Source of the DNA: Psococerastis gibbosa
Lineage: Eukaryota > Arthropoda > Insecta > Psocodea > Psocidae
NCBI GenBank assembly: GCA_963971405.1
Contig: OZ020491.1
Span: forward strand, 17,912,855-17,976,854
Direction: 5' to 3'
Length of the DNA: 64,000 bases
Positions 53,872-64,000 of the stretch are shown here, piece by piece. Within the stretch, counting starts at the first letter, position 1; each line of letters begins with the position of its first letter. The position numbers were made by a program, and so were the translations under genes. The notes beneath the pieces were generated by a model. It ran no database searches. It worked only from the letters and a program-made list of their open reading frames with translations, and had not been told where the DNA came from.

Positions 53872-54790
53872 TTGTTCAAAGTGGGAAAATATGATGATAC
53901 CTGGCACATGTACTTCCTGAAAAAAATACTTTTTGTTCCAGTGCCCTTCCAGCACAGGAAACATTTTGAATCGGAACTAACACAGCCTTCGATCGATAAA
54001 TTGGAAGGACATACTTCCCATTCTATAGAAGTAGAAGAGGATTGGATTCGATTGAATGTAGGGGGAGCATATTTCAATACTTCAAGAACCACCTTGCAGA
54101 GGGAACCATCAAGCATGCTGACAAATATGTTCAGTAAGGACCTGCCTATGAATCCTATTAAAATGGATGCAACTGGAGCATATTTAATATATCGGGACCC
54201 TCAATACTTCCGAGTAATCCTTAATTACCTACGTTGTGGAGAGCTGGTTCTTGATGATAACGTTAGCTATGAAGGAGTGGTTACTGAAGCGAAATTTTTT
54301 GGCATTGATTCTAATCTTGCCATGGAGTCTGATATAATCCGTTTGAATGTAAGTGGAAAAATACTGACTACATCTCGAACTGTTCTAAGCAAATTTCAAA
54401 AGAATAATATTAATTTAACCGTCGGTAACAGATAAAACAGGGGCATATCATGTAGACCGAAATCAAACATCGTTTGAATTGCTGTTGGAGTATTTTCGAA
54501 ACGGAAATGAGTTTCGCAATAATGGATTGGTTCACTTTAATAAGATTATTATGGAAGCTGAGTTCTTTGGCGTTGAATATTCAATTACTAAGCCTACAAT
54601 GAATTCGCAAATGATCAAGTTAAATGTTGCCGGTACAATTATGCTCACTTCTTTTGAGTCTCTTAATAAAGTTCATATAAATCATATAAACTTATCACCA
54701 CAGAATATGGATGAGACCGGCGCTTTCTTCGTCAACCGCAATCCTGTACAGTTTAATTTTTTTTGCGCTCACTTCGAGGTGGAGTATTGA
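53872..54790 (+). pseudogene. KCTD9-like tandem BTB/T1 domains, frameshifted
   Basis: KCTD-type BTB domains form oligomers and often serve cullin-3 ligases. The first domain is WIRLNVGGAYFNTSRTTLQ, SSMLTNMF, DATGAYLIYRDPQYFRVIL, AKFFGID, closest to KCTD9. A second begins IIRLNVSGKILTTSRTVL and, after a +1 frame change near 54422, continues with ELLLEYFRNGNEF and AEFFGVEYS. A third begins MIKLNVAGTIMLTS, has DETGAFFVNRNPVQF and stops early (54788-54790). The three units are well diverged. The TTCCAG at about 53940 could be a splice acceptor, with the upstream part not native. It is either a decaying gene or part of one with the frame break as an error. Confidence 0.7.
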
Positions 54791-54799
54791 TTGAGGACA

Positions 54800-56677
54800 T
54801 GTTAAATTATTCGATACTAGAGTGTGAACGTAATTTTTTTCTCGACCTAAACTGGGCAATACCCCTAAATTTTCCTAGCCTATGTTGAGTTGTTAATCAT
54901 TATAGGAAAAAATTATAAACTTGGATTTTGTTTGGCGGCTATTCTGCTTGTCAGTTTTCTTCAATTTGGATAATGTCATTGACGGAAATATCATAAATGT
55001 TGCATTTACACCACAAAATCGATATATATACGGTATGCACAACATTTTGAGCGGAGGGTGGTTTTAGACTCAGGTGGTCAAGAAAGGAAAAGTTGTGAAG
55101 AAATTTTCCGGAAGTCCAACATTGGCCAACAATCCAACATGTAAGGTAGAATGGTTGACGAATCTACCTAAAAACTGAGGTTGCGTGCTTGGGACTACAC
55201 TAAGTTAATGAAATAGAATAGAATATGGTGCCAAACCATAACCTAAGTACTTATTGTCGAAAGTGGTCAAACATTTCCTCAGTGTAGGATTCCAACATGC
55301 GCCCTGTAGAGCTCGAGTAGTGGGGTTGAGTGACCAAATTAACATACGAAATCATTTGAGGCTAAAAATTACATCATTTCAGCCAAGGGAGAACAAATTG
55401 AATATACTAGCCATGTAGGTGGTGCAACAAAAAAAAGTTGAAACCCACGCGTCACGCGAAGGGCGCCAAACAAAATTACAAAATTAGTCAAATTTCTAAA
55501 ATGGGGCCAACATTGACTTATAGTGCCAACCTACTCAGGGGGCTGTCAACGCTGTATAAAATGGAATTTTGCCTTTCTTCCACTAAGAACCGTCTTCTGC
55601 TAAGTGGACGGAGATTAATTTTTCCGCACCGCAGCGCTTGCAGCGTTCCCGCTTAAATTCAAATTTTGGTCTGTAACATTTTAGTTGCCATATTCCAATG
55701 GAGATTAATATTTTTTTTTTTTATATTCCATTATAATGACAGTTGACTGTATTTCAACGCTTATATTATGTAATGTGCCATTGGCAGTGTAAAGTCTAAT
55801 AAGCTTACGTATGATAAGTAGATAAGTATCGGTAATACAGTAGGCAGCGTTAGTCAATTGCAGTTCAAACGTTAAATTTCCACATTTCAATTTTATTCAT
55901 ATACTTTTATACTGTACTGAACATTCCCATTAATACGGAAGTTTATTTTTACTCTTTGGCGCTACAGTCTAGAGCCTGTAATGTCCTAAAAAACTTTTTC
56001 ATAGCCCGTACGTAGCACATTGTTTATTACTCTAGATTATTATTAGTAACCCATTCGTCCTATGTCGAATGCCTAATAGCAACGACCAAAATTGATTGTT
56101 TTTTCCATTAGCAATCCGTTAAACGTCTTCGATGTCAACTTATGCTATCTACTATACGAGGGATAATGGACACGATGAGAGAATGAGCCATGCTCAACAT
56201 GGACAAAATGTACATAGTCGTATGAATGACTTTACCAAGTCAAAACTGAAACCCATGAACGACCTTCGGACTTTCTTTTGCTAGCTTTCGGCATTTTTCT
56301 ACTAAAACTAAAATCTAAAATATAATAGTGCCCAGTCAGTCCTTGATTTTGGACTATCTTTTTGAAAATATGTTTCAAATTGAGATTTTAGTGATAGTTT
56401 CAGAATTTGTAAAAAAATCATTACAATTTTTAAAATACATTTTATTCCCATGAATATTTAATTTGACATATAAATATTTACAAAAGAATTTAACTTGAGC
56501 TCTGTTGTTCAAGGAAAGTGGACGGAGAAAAAATTTCCGCTGCGCGGCGTGGCGCTGCTATCGCGAACTGAATCCCTATCCCGGTGACGAGTCTAGTTAT
56601 CTGTTGTCTATGAACCTACTAACAAGCCCTGAAAAATAAAATATCTTCTGCTTGATCGCATCAACAAATAATCAAAC
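54800..56677. other. intergenic stretch with MITE and family F scraps
   Basis: A lone GGCGG-type left end is at about 54933-55005 and a family F right part at 55015-55130. No gene is recognised. Confidence 0.45.
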
Positions 56678-56950
56678 ATGTCGACTCGTTTTGTTTTATC
56701 AAGAACATCTCAAGTTTTACAATCTTCGAAATGTACCAACAGCCAGTTAATTTTTAATCGCAATGTAGTAACCAAACCATCGGGTGCAGTATTGCCTGAG
56801 CCGGAGACAGTTCCGTTTGGAATCCTGGGAATTTTTGGGGCAGTGATCCCTGGCTTGTTAGTTGGGGCAATGATAAGTAAAAACATTGCCTCTTTTCTAG
56901 AAGAAAATGACTTATTTGTTCCCGCGGATGATGATGACGATGACGATTAG
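56678..56950 (+). CDS. SMDT1: essential MCU regulator, mitochondrial
   Basis: EMRE is a single-pass inner-membrane protein that links the calcium uniporter MCU to the MICU gatekeepers. The 90-codon frame is intact. It has a basic N-terminal presequence (residues 1-31), VTKPSGAVLPEP, then a transmembrane helix at about residues 47-67 (FGILGIFGAVIPGLLVGAMI). Next are SKNIASFLEENDLFVPA and a poly-Asp tail (residues 84-90) that contacts MICU1 in known EMREs. The length and the VIPGL-VGA-ISKN core are those of arthropod EMREs. It is a single coding exon here. A GT donor 17 nt after the stop (AAA|GTAAGT, about 56969) and an acceptor at 57868 could frame a 3' UTR intron. Confidence 0.95.
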   Translation: MSTRFVLSRTSQVLQSSKCTNSQLIFNRNVVTKPSGAVLPEPETVPFGILGIFGAVIPGLLVGAMISKNIASFLEENDLFVPADDDDDDD

Positions 56951-58264
56951 TCATTTATCACATGAAAGTAAGTCGCATACATTGCAGCGATAGGTTACTG
57001 CCCAAAGGCGATGTGTTGACTCTGTTGACCAACATAGTACAAAGCGAGATTAAAGCAATGAAATTAGTAGTTAAAACGCTGGGGCGTTAAGTTCACTATT
57101 CCCCAAATTGGGTGTATGTACAGTCATTCTAAAAAAATGACAACATAGCATTGTTATTGTCACATCAGCACTTACAAAATATAGGTAGTGCCGTAGTGGG
57201 AGCCGTGGAAGGCTATTCAGGAAGAGAACATTTATGGCACTTTCAGGAGGAAATTCCATTTTTTGCGGCTAATTGCGTAGTGCCCGTATGCAGATCGTGA
57301 GCGCTAGCTCTCTGGCCTCATGTAATGGGGCATATCAATAATTACGGCATATTGGCCTGGACGCTGTCCTTAACCTCCACAAGAGGGGAGGATCCGCTTC
57401 TTGCTAGAACTTCTTGGCATTAAAAGTCATAACTGGTCCAACTCGTCCTATCTACAGATGCATGGCCTTTACATCGGCAATCTAAGCTATTCAGCGAGAT
57501 AATCTGAAACATGGGTTTTTCTCGCAAAATCCATTGCTCGTTTCTGCGTTTTCCTTCCGACGAGCGTTGCACTTAAACTTGGATAGCTGGATCTACCGTG
57601 TATGGCTACGGATTATTGACAGGTGGAATAGCCGCCTTTGGGTGCCAAAAAAGTGAACTTGGTAAATGGGGCGAACGTTTGTTATTACAACTACTATAAG
57701 ATGAGAAATCTCTACTTCTAATCATATATAATACAACAGCCATTTAGGGATAACGCCATTTCATTCATTTTTCATATTGCCTAGTAAAAATCAATAATTT
57801 TTCTGATACGCTAGCCGAGTATTTTCTATGCATCTCAGTCAAATAATATATATTTTTTTATTTCAGGGCGGATGCTTCAAATGTTAAGTCAAAGCTTGTA
57901 AAACGTATTATTCCATGAAGTAATCACCTAGCCCTGTTCAAACATCACTGCGACACATTTTTTGTTGAAAGTATCACAAGCTCAATGTTCTAGTCAAATA
58001 TAGAGTGCGAAGGCAGTATTACTAAAGTTGATTGATCCTTTATAAACCCTGCAGCTCAATGACGTCAATAATTAATGACCCATACCATAGAATAAATACA
58101 GTGGCGGCTCGCCATTAGAGCACAACTGAGACAGTGCCTCACCTAATTTTCCAAATAATTCGACTGAAAAAATGTATTTTGCATTAGAAAATATAGGCTA
58201 ATCAAAGCCTAGAAGAGGCAATTAAAACTTAAAAAATACCGCGAAAAAGAACCATAAGCTTAAC
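56951..58264. other. downstream of EMRE, no further gene seen
   Basis: A lone right end of a GGCGG-type MITE lies at about 57615-57636 (GACAGGTGGAATAGCCGCC). A possible 3' UTR acceptor (TTTATTTCAG) is at 57868. Confidence 0.4.
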
Positions 58265-58620
58265 TACTACTACTTACTTACTTACTTAATTAGGCGCGAT
58301 CAGCCCAGGGGGACTTTTGGCCGCTCTGACGATCTCCCTCCATCTTTGCCGATCCTCAGCAGTCGCTGTCCAATCTGCTGCCTCGACGCCAACTCGAAGG
58401 AGGTCCTCCTGGAACTGGTCCGCCCATCTTCGCCTTGGTCTTCCTCCGCGGGGGATTGCTTCCCACACGGCCTTTGGGGGTCTGTGGTTCGGCATCCGGT
58501 GCACATGTCCTATCCATTGTAGCCTTTTTGCTCTAAGATCGTCAATGACGCTGAGGGCATTGTAGAGCCGATGGATTTCGGCGTTGCATCGGATTCGCCA
58601 GACTCCGTTGAACTAAGCTG
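58265..58620 (-). pseudogene. RTE-type LINE 3' end
   Basis: The minus-strand frame 58286-58504 has MPNHRPPKAVWEAIPRGGRP, RRRWADQFQEDLLRVG and DRQRWREIVRAA, the usual last residues of RTE-clade proteins. The copy ends in a TAAGTAAGTAAGTAAG tail (plus-strand CTTACTTACTTACTTA at about 58272-58288). It is truncated near 58620. Confidence 0.8.
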
Positions 58621-58978
58621 AACTAGCTCCAAAAATTCACAACTGGCTATAACGATGTAGAGGCACCTCTCCATTGCTAGTAGACAGGCACGAATTCGAG
58701 CTGTAAAAAGCTCAAACAGCGTGAAGATACATACTCAAAACATTCGCTGCACCCAACTCAATCATGAGCCGATGAGACACCGCTAGACCCTGCCTCTAAA
58801 CGAGTTAAACACACACAGCGCTGCAAATTTTTATTTTATTTTTGTGTGCTGTGGAGCCTCTGCCTTACCAATTTATATATCCCCACGAGCCGCCGCTGAA
58901 TAAATATTTACTATAGCCATTCAGAGTGCCTCCAAACATAGATGGTAAAGGACGGCCCAGGCGATTTCCTATTAGTAT

Positions 58979-59358
58979 GGCGCCCATTCCACCGACCGGC
59001 TAGGGCTATTTACAAAAGCGGTGACGTGGCAGCAGACATTCAAGACTTAGGTGGCGTTTCCACCGACCTCGCATTGCAAAATGCAAATGACATTGACGGA
59101 AATTAGAATTTTTCTTTTTATAGAAATCTATTAAAATGTTTGTACTTAACATATCCCATGACGCCATTTTTTAATTTTAGTTTGTTTGTGATTTTACTGT
59201 ATGATCATTGATCAATTTTAACTATGGCATAGGGGAAAATAAACATTTCCGTCAATTCTGCAATGCGAGGTCGGTGGAAACCCCGCCTAAGTCTTGAATG
59301 TCTGCTACCACGTCACCGTTTTTGTAAATAGCCCTAGCCGGTCGGTGGAATGGGCGCC
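58979..59358. mobile_element. composite MITE with doubled TIRs, copy 1
   Basis: The outer ends (GGCGCCCATTCCACCGACCG at 58979 and complement at 59358) and inner ends (GGTGGCGTTTCCACCGACCT at 59050 and complement at 59287) are both inverted. The outer arms converge on GACTTA and TAAGTC, which together would form the palindrome GACTTAAGTC with a TA target. Confidence 0.85.
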
Positions 59359-59359
59359 T

Positions 59360-60149
59360 ATTTCTAAGCTTACATCTTTGTACATTGCTTCCAGATTATG
59401 GGATTCCGACTGCCTGGTGTCTCAGAAATGCCCACATCTCGGGCGTAGATAGGATCATATCAAATCCGCCATCATTGTGTCCAACCCATTGTGTATCATA
59501 CCCAATATGCCCCGTTATGTGCAAGGGGCTGAGCACTGGAGGAGGAAGTGCTCATGTGTCTAATTCAGTGATTTCCAACCAGTGACGGTCTGCGGACCAC
59601 CCCTTATATCTATTAGTATTTTTTTAAACAATTAGAAGGCTTTCAAGAATATCAATATACAGTAAAAGTCCATTAGTCCGGAATGCTCGATAGTCCGGCA
59701 TCGCTTTTGCTGAGGCTAGTATACTAGCTACAGTGCTTCAGAAATGATTGATTTCCATGTTCTTGTTAATAGCAACTCTTAAGTCACTGCAGGCATTCTC
59801 GCGGACCATTTGCCGGGGTCTCGTGCTGGATCGCCGATTGGGAATCACTGGTCTAATTGGTCAGCCCACATGCGTGGTAGATTGATTGGAGATTCTACAA
59901 GGTGGAAATGGTGCTAATATTCGCTTATAGCGATATGGCCCGTTCGTGCTCGGGCAGCAAACGATGCATCGCCCCACGGTATTGTGCTGCTTAAGTATCG
60001 CTAAGCTTTAATATAGGATTCACCTCAGATGGCATAACCATCGGAGGCATCTTAAAATTGTCAATAGCAAAGGGCAAATAATGTGCTGGTCTTCCACTGG
60101 CCAAGTTTCCTAGTAGTAGTAGTGTTCGTCGGGTTAATAACGACTTAGG
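59360..60149. other. intergenic stretch, no gene seen
   Basis: Short chance frames only. Confidence 0.4.
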
Positions 60150-60370
60150 CCTCATATTTGGGCCCACAGAGCGACCCCGACTTGACTGTCCTATGCCAGC
60201 CCATACAGTGGACCTCCTGATTATAGTGGGTTCCGAACCACTTGGGAAACACAGTGAGGTCACACGATTAGTTCGGAGGTGACCAGGACAAGTCCTACCA
60301 TGTTTCCCTACCGGCACTGTGCACACGCCCAAGTTATCTGCAGCTTTGAACCTGCTCTGGTCGGCTGGAT
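60150..60370. repeat. repeat family C, copy 3
   Basis: GGACCTCCTGATTATAGTGG, TTCCGAACCACTTGGG, GTCACACGATTAGTTCGGAG, then CGGCACTGTGCACACGCCCA. It matches copies at 39.6 and 52.1 kb. Confidence 0.65.
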
Positions 60371-61429
60371 TCAACTTGGTATGGCGGCCAAGTTTCCTAT
60401 CTCTGTAGCTGAATTGGCGTCCGGAGCTCTGTCACTCAACGATTCCGCGGCAGTTACCTCGTGTAAGCGGGTGGTACTCGCCATAAGCCTAATACAGCGA
60501 AAAGCAAGCTACTGTATTTAGATTGCGAGTGAAATTGCGCCGAAACTTACTGCGCCTCTTGAATTGTTCACTTGTTTCCCATTTGATATTATCATTATTG
60601 TTATTATTTTTAATGTGGGAACCATGGCCGTGCCCAGTGGGGTGGTCCATAGGGTCCGGACCCCCCCCCCCCAATAAATTTTTGTATGTAAACCTGTATG
60701 GTTTGAAGAATTTATCCATTAATTCATTAACAAATTAATTAATTAATTACAAAGTAAAATTCTATGGCCGTTGTTGGGTTCCTACTAGGGCTCTATATTA
60801 GAGAGGTATTGTCATCCGCCATGTTTTATCCATTATAAGTCTGGTATATAAGCCAAGCATTGGGTGTTCAACTATTTATTATTAGAAATGTATCGCTGTT
60901 TAGGCCTATTTACTTTTATTTAAAAAACGTTCTACCAATTAGGGAAGTGTTTAATAAAAAAATAATAAAACGTTTTTTTTCAATCTTTTACTTTTCTTAA
61001 AAATAATTACAATACTTACCATATAGGAAATATAGGATAAAAAATGGCGGATGACAATACCCGGGTATATAGTGCCTTAGTTCCTACATAAAAAAAAAAA
61101 ACATAAAGAAAATAGCCGCACGTTCATTCATTCATGAACAACTCAACATGTGCGTTAAGTTTTATTACATTTTTTTTTTTTTTTTTTTTTTTATTATAAA
61201 GCGCCAGACCCGTGTGGGTAAACGCGCTTTCTGGTTTGTAGTTGCCGGTGTTGTTGTCTGTATTGTGTGTGTATGGTATCAGTTGGTGGTGTGTGGCAAA
61301 CTGCGATCAGGAGGGCACTGGACAACGGGTTGCCCAGTGACCGTCTAAGGGCAGTTACATTTTATTCGCAATCTAAATAGCCTAGCTTGATTTTGACTGT
61401 ATTAGGCTTATGACGAGTTCCACCGCTTA
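60371..61429. other. intergenic stretch, no gene seen
   Basis: A C-run at 60660-60672, A- and T-runs near 61091 and 61172. Open frames here are short and unrelated to known proteins. Confidence 0.4.
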
Positions 61430-61819
61430 GGCGGCGATTCCACCGACCGGCTAGGGCTAAATACAAAAACGGTGACGTGGTAGCAGACATTCAAGACTTA
61501 GGCGAGGTTTCCATCGACCTCGCATTGCAGAATGCAAATGACATTGACGGAAATTTGAATTTTTCTTTTTATAGAAATCTATTAAAATGTTTGTACTTAA
61601 CGTATCCCATGACGCCATTTTTTAATTTTAGTTTGTTTGTGATTTTACTGTAAGATCATTGATCAATTTTAACTATGGAATAGAGGAAAAAAAACATTTC
61701 CGTCAATGTCATTTGCATTCTGCAATGCGGGGTCGGTGGAAACCGCGCCTAAGTCTTGAATGTCTGCTACCACGTCACCGTTTTGGATTTAGCCCTAGCC
61801 GGTCGGTGGAATCCCCGCC
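61430..61819. mobile_element. composite MITE with doubled TIRs, copy 2
   Basis: Same architecture as 58979-59358: outer ends GGCGGCGATTCCACCGACCG and complement, inner ends following TTCAAGACTTA. Two complete composites show that the doubled unit spreads as one. Confidence 0.85.
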
Positions 61820-62260
61820 TAACACGAGGAAACTACCGCGGAATCGTTGAGTGCCGGCGCTCCGGATGCCCATCCAGCCCGCTTGCTCTTTATCTATTGC
61901 GTTAAACCGAGGCTTCGAACAATATTCAATAGGTATGTTCTTGCAATCTACCACACATTGATATTAAAAATATTTTAGCTTTCTATAATTTATACAGGTA
62001 ATTTTTACTTACTTTCGACAACAAAAATTTCATAGCAAGACCATTTGACTAAGCCCAAAACAGTACCTAAATGTCCTTTGTATTGTAAAAGCAAATAGTT
62101 TTTTATTTATTTTTAAACAATGCAGTATTGGCATGCGAGATGCGATACAGAATTCCCGCTCCCTAAAGTTAGGTCTGGAAGTTCTGTTCACTGTTCAACA
62201 TTTTTGTTCTACTGCATCTTTGCTGAAGGTACAAAGTATTCGCAAAATCCAAGAGCACTC

Positions 62261-63935
62261 CTAATCATTCTTCTTTAAAGACTTCCATTCAGCTCTCCAC
62301 TGTTCAACATGTAGTACATGTTCTTGTAAAATCCAGCCCTGTTTCCTACACGCCTCAGCAAGCCTCGAGAAGTCTTTCTCCACTACCATCTGGGTGGCTT
62401 CAACTTCCGATAAACGTCCCAGATAAGTTCTCTGAAAGTATTTACATGTACATATAAAGCGGTGTCCACACTATGCCACCGTTGGCGGTTGGCACTACCA
62501 ATTTGGCAAATCTGATTGTTGGCCTCCCCTTTACACCGAGAGTTGGCATTCAGTCGCAAAATGTCCGCCGAGGAGGATGTACTAGTTGCTTTGGGTGCGT
62601 TCATAATTATCGAAAACGATGAAAAACTACGCAAACGGCGTAAACGACGGTTTAGGGCGCGTCCAAGCCTTCAAAGTGGAACAAAATACGGATTCTTGGA
62701 TGATGTAGACGAATTAAATCTCGAGTACAGACAGATCTGGATTTGGTTTCAAAACCTCCTGCATGCCGCGTGGAGCCAACGGTTGGCTCGTCCCCACTAC
62801 CCGCTCGCTGGCTTCCTTTGATGGAGACTGACACTAGCGATTTTCATCAGCAAACCATTGGCTCAGCGGCACATGCTTACGTCCACATTGTATTGGCTTT
62901 GCCAAATTGGCAGTGCCAACAGTTGGTTCGAGTCCCACACTGGCTACATTTTCTGGTCATGCTTCGGAGGGCATGTAAAGCAGGCGGTCCCGGGCCTTCC
63001 TAGTTGAGTTTAAGAGAGGGCTTTATAGCCCTAACTCCGCTAGGTTGGTTTAGTAATAGAAACAATAAAAAGTCCTTATTTATTTAACTACGGCATATTA
63101 TGGACACCGCTTTAGAATGATCAAATATGAAAAGTTTACATGTGTAGATACATAGATATCATGCCCAGTCCTGTCCATAATTACGATCTGTACCATCACC
63201 AGTTTCCAGGTAGTCCCGGAGGTTTTTATGAGCGTCATTAACGCCGGGTAGTTTTTATTACTTGGTAGGCCTAGATTTATAAATACGGACTCATTCGTAC
63301 CCCAATCGTAGATATTCAATAACCGTCCAACACAATGCTGCCGATTGCCATCAGATCTGATCAAGCAGTTTATCCGCTAGTAGCTGTCCGTTGTACAAAA
63401 TACTATAAAAACCATGAAACATGGAAGTAATTCTTCGTTATTAACTAGTGAGCGGTTCCAACTGTGGCCTAAAGTTCGTACGGTCACGTCAAATTTAATA
63501 ACCTTAGAAAGTATTTCTATTTTGAAATTAATAATGTTTACTTACATTGTTTAACATTGTGGCAAGAAGAAAGCCATGGAAATATGCCTTGAGAACTTCC
63601 TGATCCGAGATCTCTTCGCTCAATGAAATGCGAATACTCCTCTTCTCTTTATCCGGTACAATGAAATAGTTTGCATCTTCACTGGACATCAATGACTTTA
63701 TGCTATTTGTCGAAAATATGTCGGGGCTATTCAAACTGTCACCTACAAGGAAAAATCACTTCTATAAGATTTGTATACCTCGCTATTATTATTATTTTTA
63801 AACAAAAATAAATGAGTTAGTAGTTATGGTGAAAGCAACCATTTTCACATACTCAGGCTCTGAAAATGGATACCTATCGTACTTATTGTGCTTGTGAAGG
63901 GTTGAACATAGCCCCGCTTCCACTGGAGGAAGGAG
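62261..63935 (-). CDS. RUSF1: RUS family (DUF647) protein, C-terminal exons
   Basis: Three minus-strand exons fit in phase: 63935-63874 (tentative), 63742-63546 and 62431-62261 (stop TAG at 62261-62263). The 5' part lies beyond the window. The middle exon has ANYFIVPDKEKRSIRISLSE and EVLKAYFHGFLLAT, the conserved C-terminal pattern of RUS proteins (a short beta pair then an LxAxxHG helix). The last exon has FSRLAEACRKQGWILQEHVL and EQWRAEW, matching the family's final GW...EWR motif. RUS proteins are membrane-associated and animal RUSF1 has no settled biochemical role. The last intron (62432-63545) carries a Harbinger fragment and a SINE. The symbol rests on motif order, not on a full-length match. 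Confidence 0.75.
62459..62930 (+). mobile_element. PIF/Harbinger-derived deletion element
   Basis: The left end near 62483 (CGTTGGCGGTTGGCACTACC) and right end near 62925 (complement of GCCAATTTGGCAGTGCCAAC) form imperfect inverted repeats of about 30-35 bp. Inside, an ATG near 62561 starts a short frame with LRKRRKRRFRARPSLQSGTK, resembling the N-terminal start of Harbinger transposases (basic RKRR followed by RP-L). The DDE core is absent. It is non-autonomous and joined to SINE A at the right. Confidence 0.6.
62925..63090 (+). mobile_element. SINE A, copy 3 (5'-truncated)
   Basis: It begins at GTTGGTTCGAGTCCCACACT (B box) and continues through GGTCATGCTTCGGAGGGCAT and CCCTAACTCCGCTAGGTTGG to a TTATTTATTT tail. 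The A-box half is replaced by the Harbinger end. Confidence 0.85.
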
Positions 63936-64000
63936 CTGTTTAAAAATAAAAAATAAAAAAAACAGCCATCACTCTGCTTTAGGGACCGGGCCTTCTACGG

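Noticed and set aside
55438-55656. 72-residue plus-strand frame
   Set aside because: No similarity and no context.
61148-61348. Frame with a hydrophobic stretch that looks like a membrane segment
   Set aside because: It begins in a T-run, has no recognisable family and no splice context.

Overview
The window reads as nuclear DNA of an arthropod-like animal. It is AT-rich. The genes are split by GT-AG introns (one GC-AG), intergenic space and introns are packed with transposable-element debris, and the small EMRE protein has an arthropod-looking core and acidic tail. I cannot tell insect from crustacean or chelicerate. There are no operons, prokaryotic signals or CRISPR arrays.

Layout. 1-19 kb: mostly repeats, namely GGCGG-type MITEs, tRNA-derived SINEs, foldbacks, a 120-bp tandem repeat and dead LINE 3' ends, plus one possible signal-peptide exon at 17.2 kb on the minus strand. 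19.4-27.7 kb: MRM3 (mitochondrial 16S rRNA 2'-O-methyltransferase, five exons, minus) and GLOD4 (double glyoxalase/VOC protein, four exons, plus), head to head about 230 bp apart. From memory, the same pair is head to head in human 17p13.3. 28-32 kb: nested non-autonomous elements. 32.3-33.35 kb: a Penelope-like element with a GIY-YIG endonuclease and inverted flanks. 33.5-51.4 kb: NCBP3 (cap-binding subunit 3, three exons, minus) and SMPD4 (neutral sphingomyelinase 3, ten exons, plus), head to head with 117 bp between start codons. 52-64 kb: LINE remnants, a decayed KCTD9-like multi-BTB gene, EMRE/SMDT1, composite MITEs, and the 3' end of a RUSF1 (DUF647) gene on minus with a Harbinger/SINE chimera in an intron.

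The main finding is a nearly full-length non-LTR retrotransposon in SMPD4 intron 9 (about 43.7-50.29 kb) with three coding units. These are a gag-like ORF1 with CCHC knuckles, an extra middle ORF carrying a complete superfamily-1 helicase of the kind found in tobamovirus-like plus-strand RNA viruses, and an intact 975-residue endonuclease-reverse transcriptase. Neighbouring units overlap (17 nt and 8 nt), which suggests coupled translation. ORF1 has one in-frame TGA and the helicase ORF has two compensating frameshifts, so this copy is not fully intact. A tRNA-derived SINE family in the window shares its body with the LINE 5' region and its T/A-rich tail with the LINE 3' end, which suggests a LINE/SINE partnership.

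The host genes are housekeeping (mitochondrial translation and calcium, RNA cap binding, sphingolipid metabolism). I see no functional link between them beyond shared divergent promoters.
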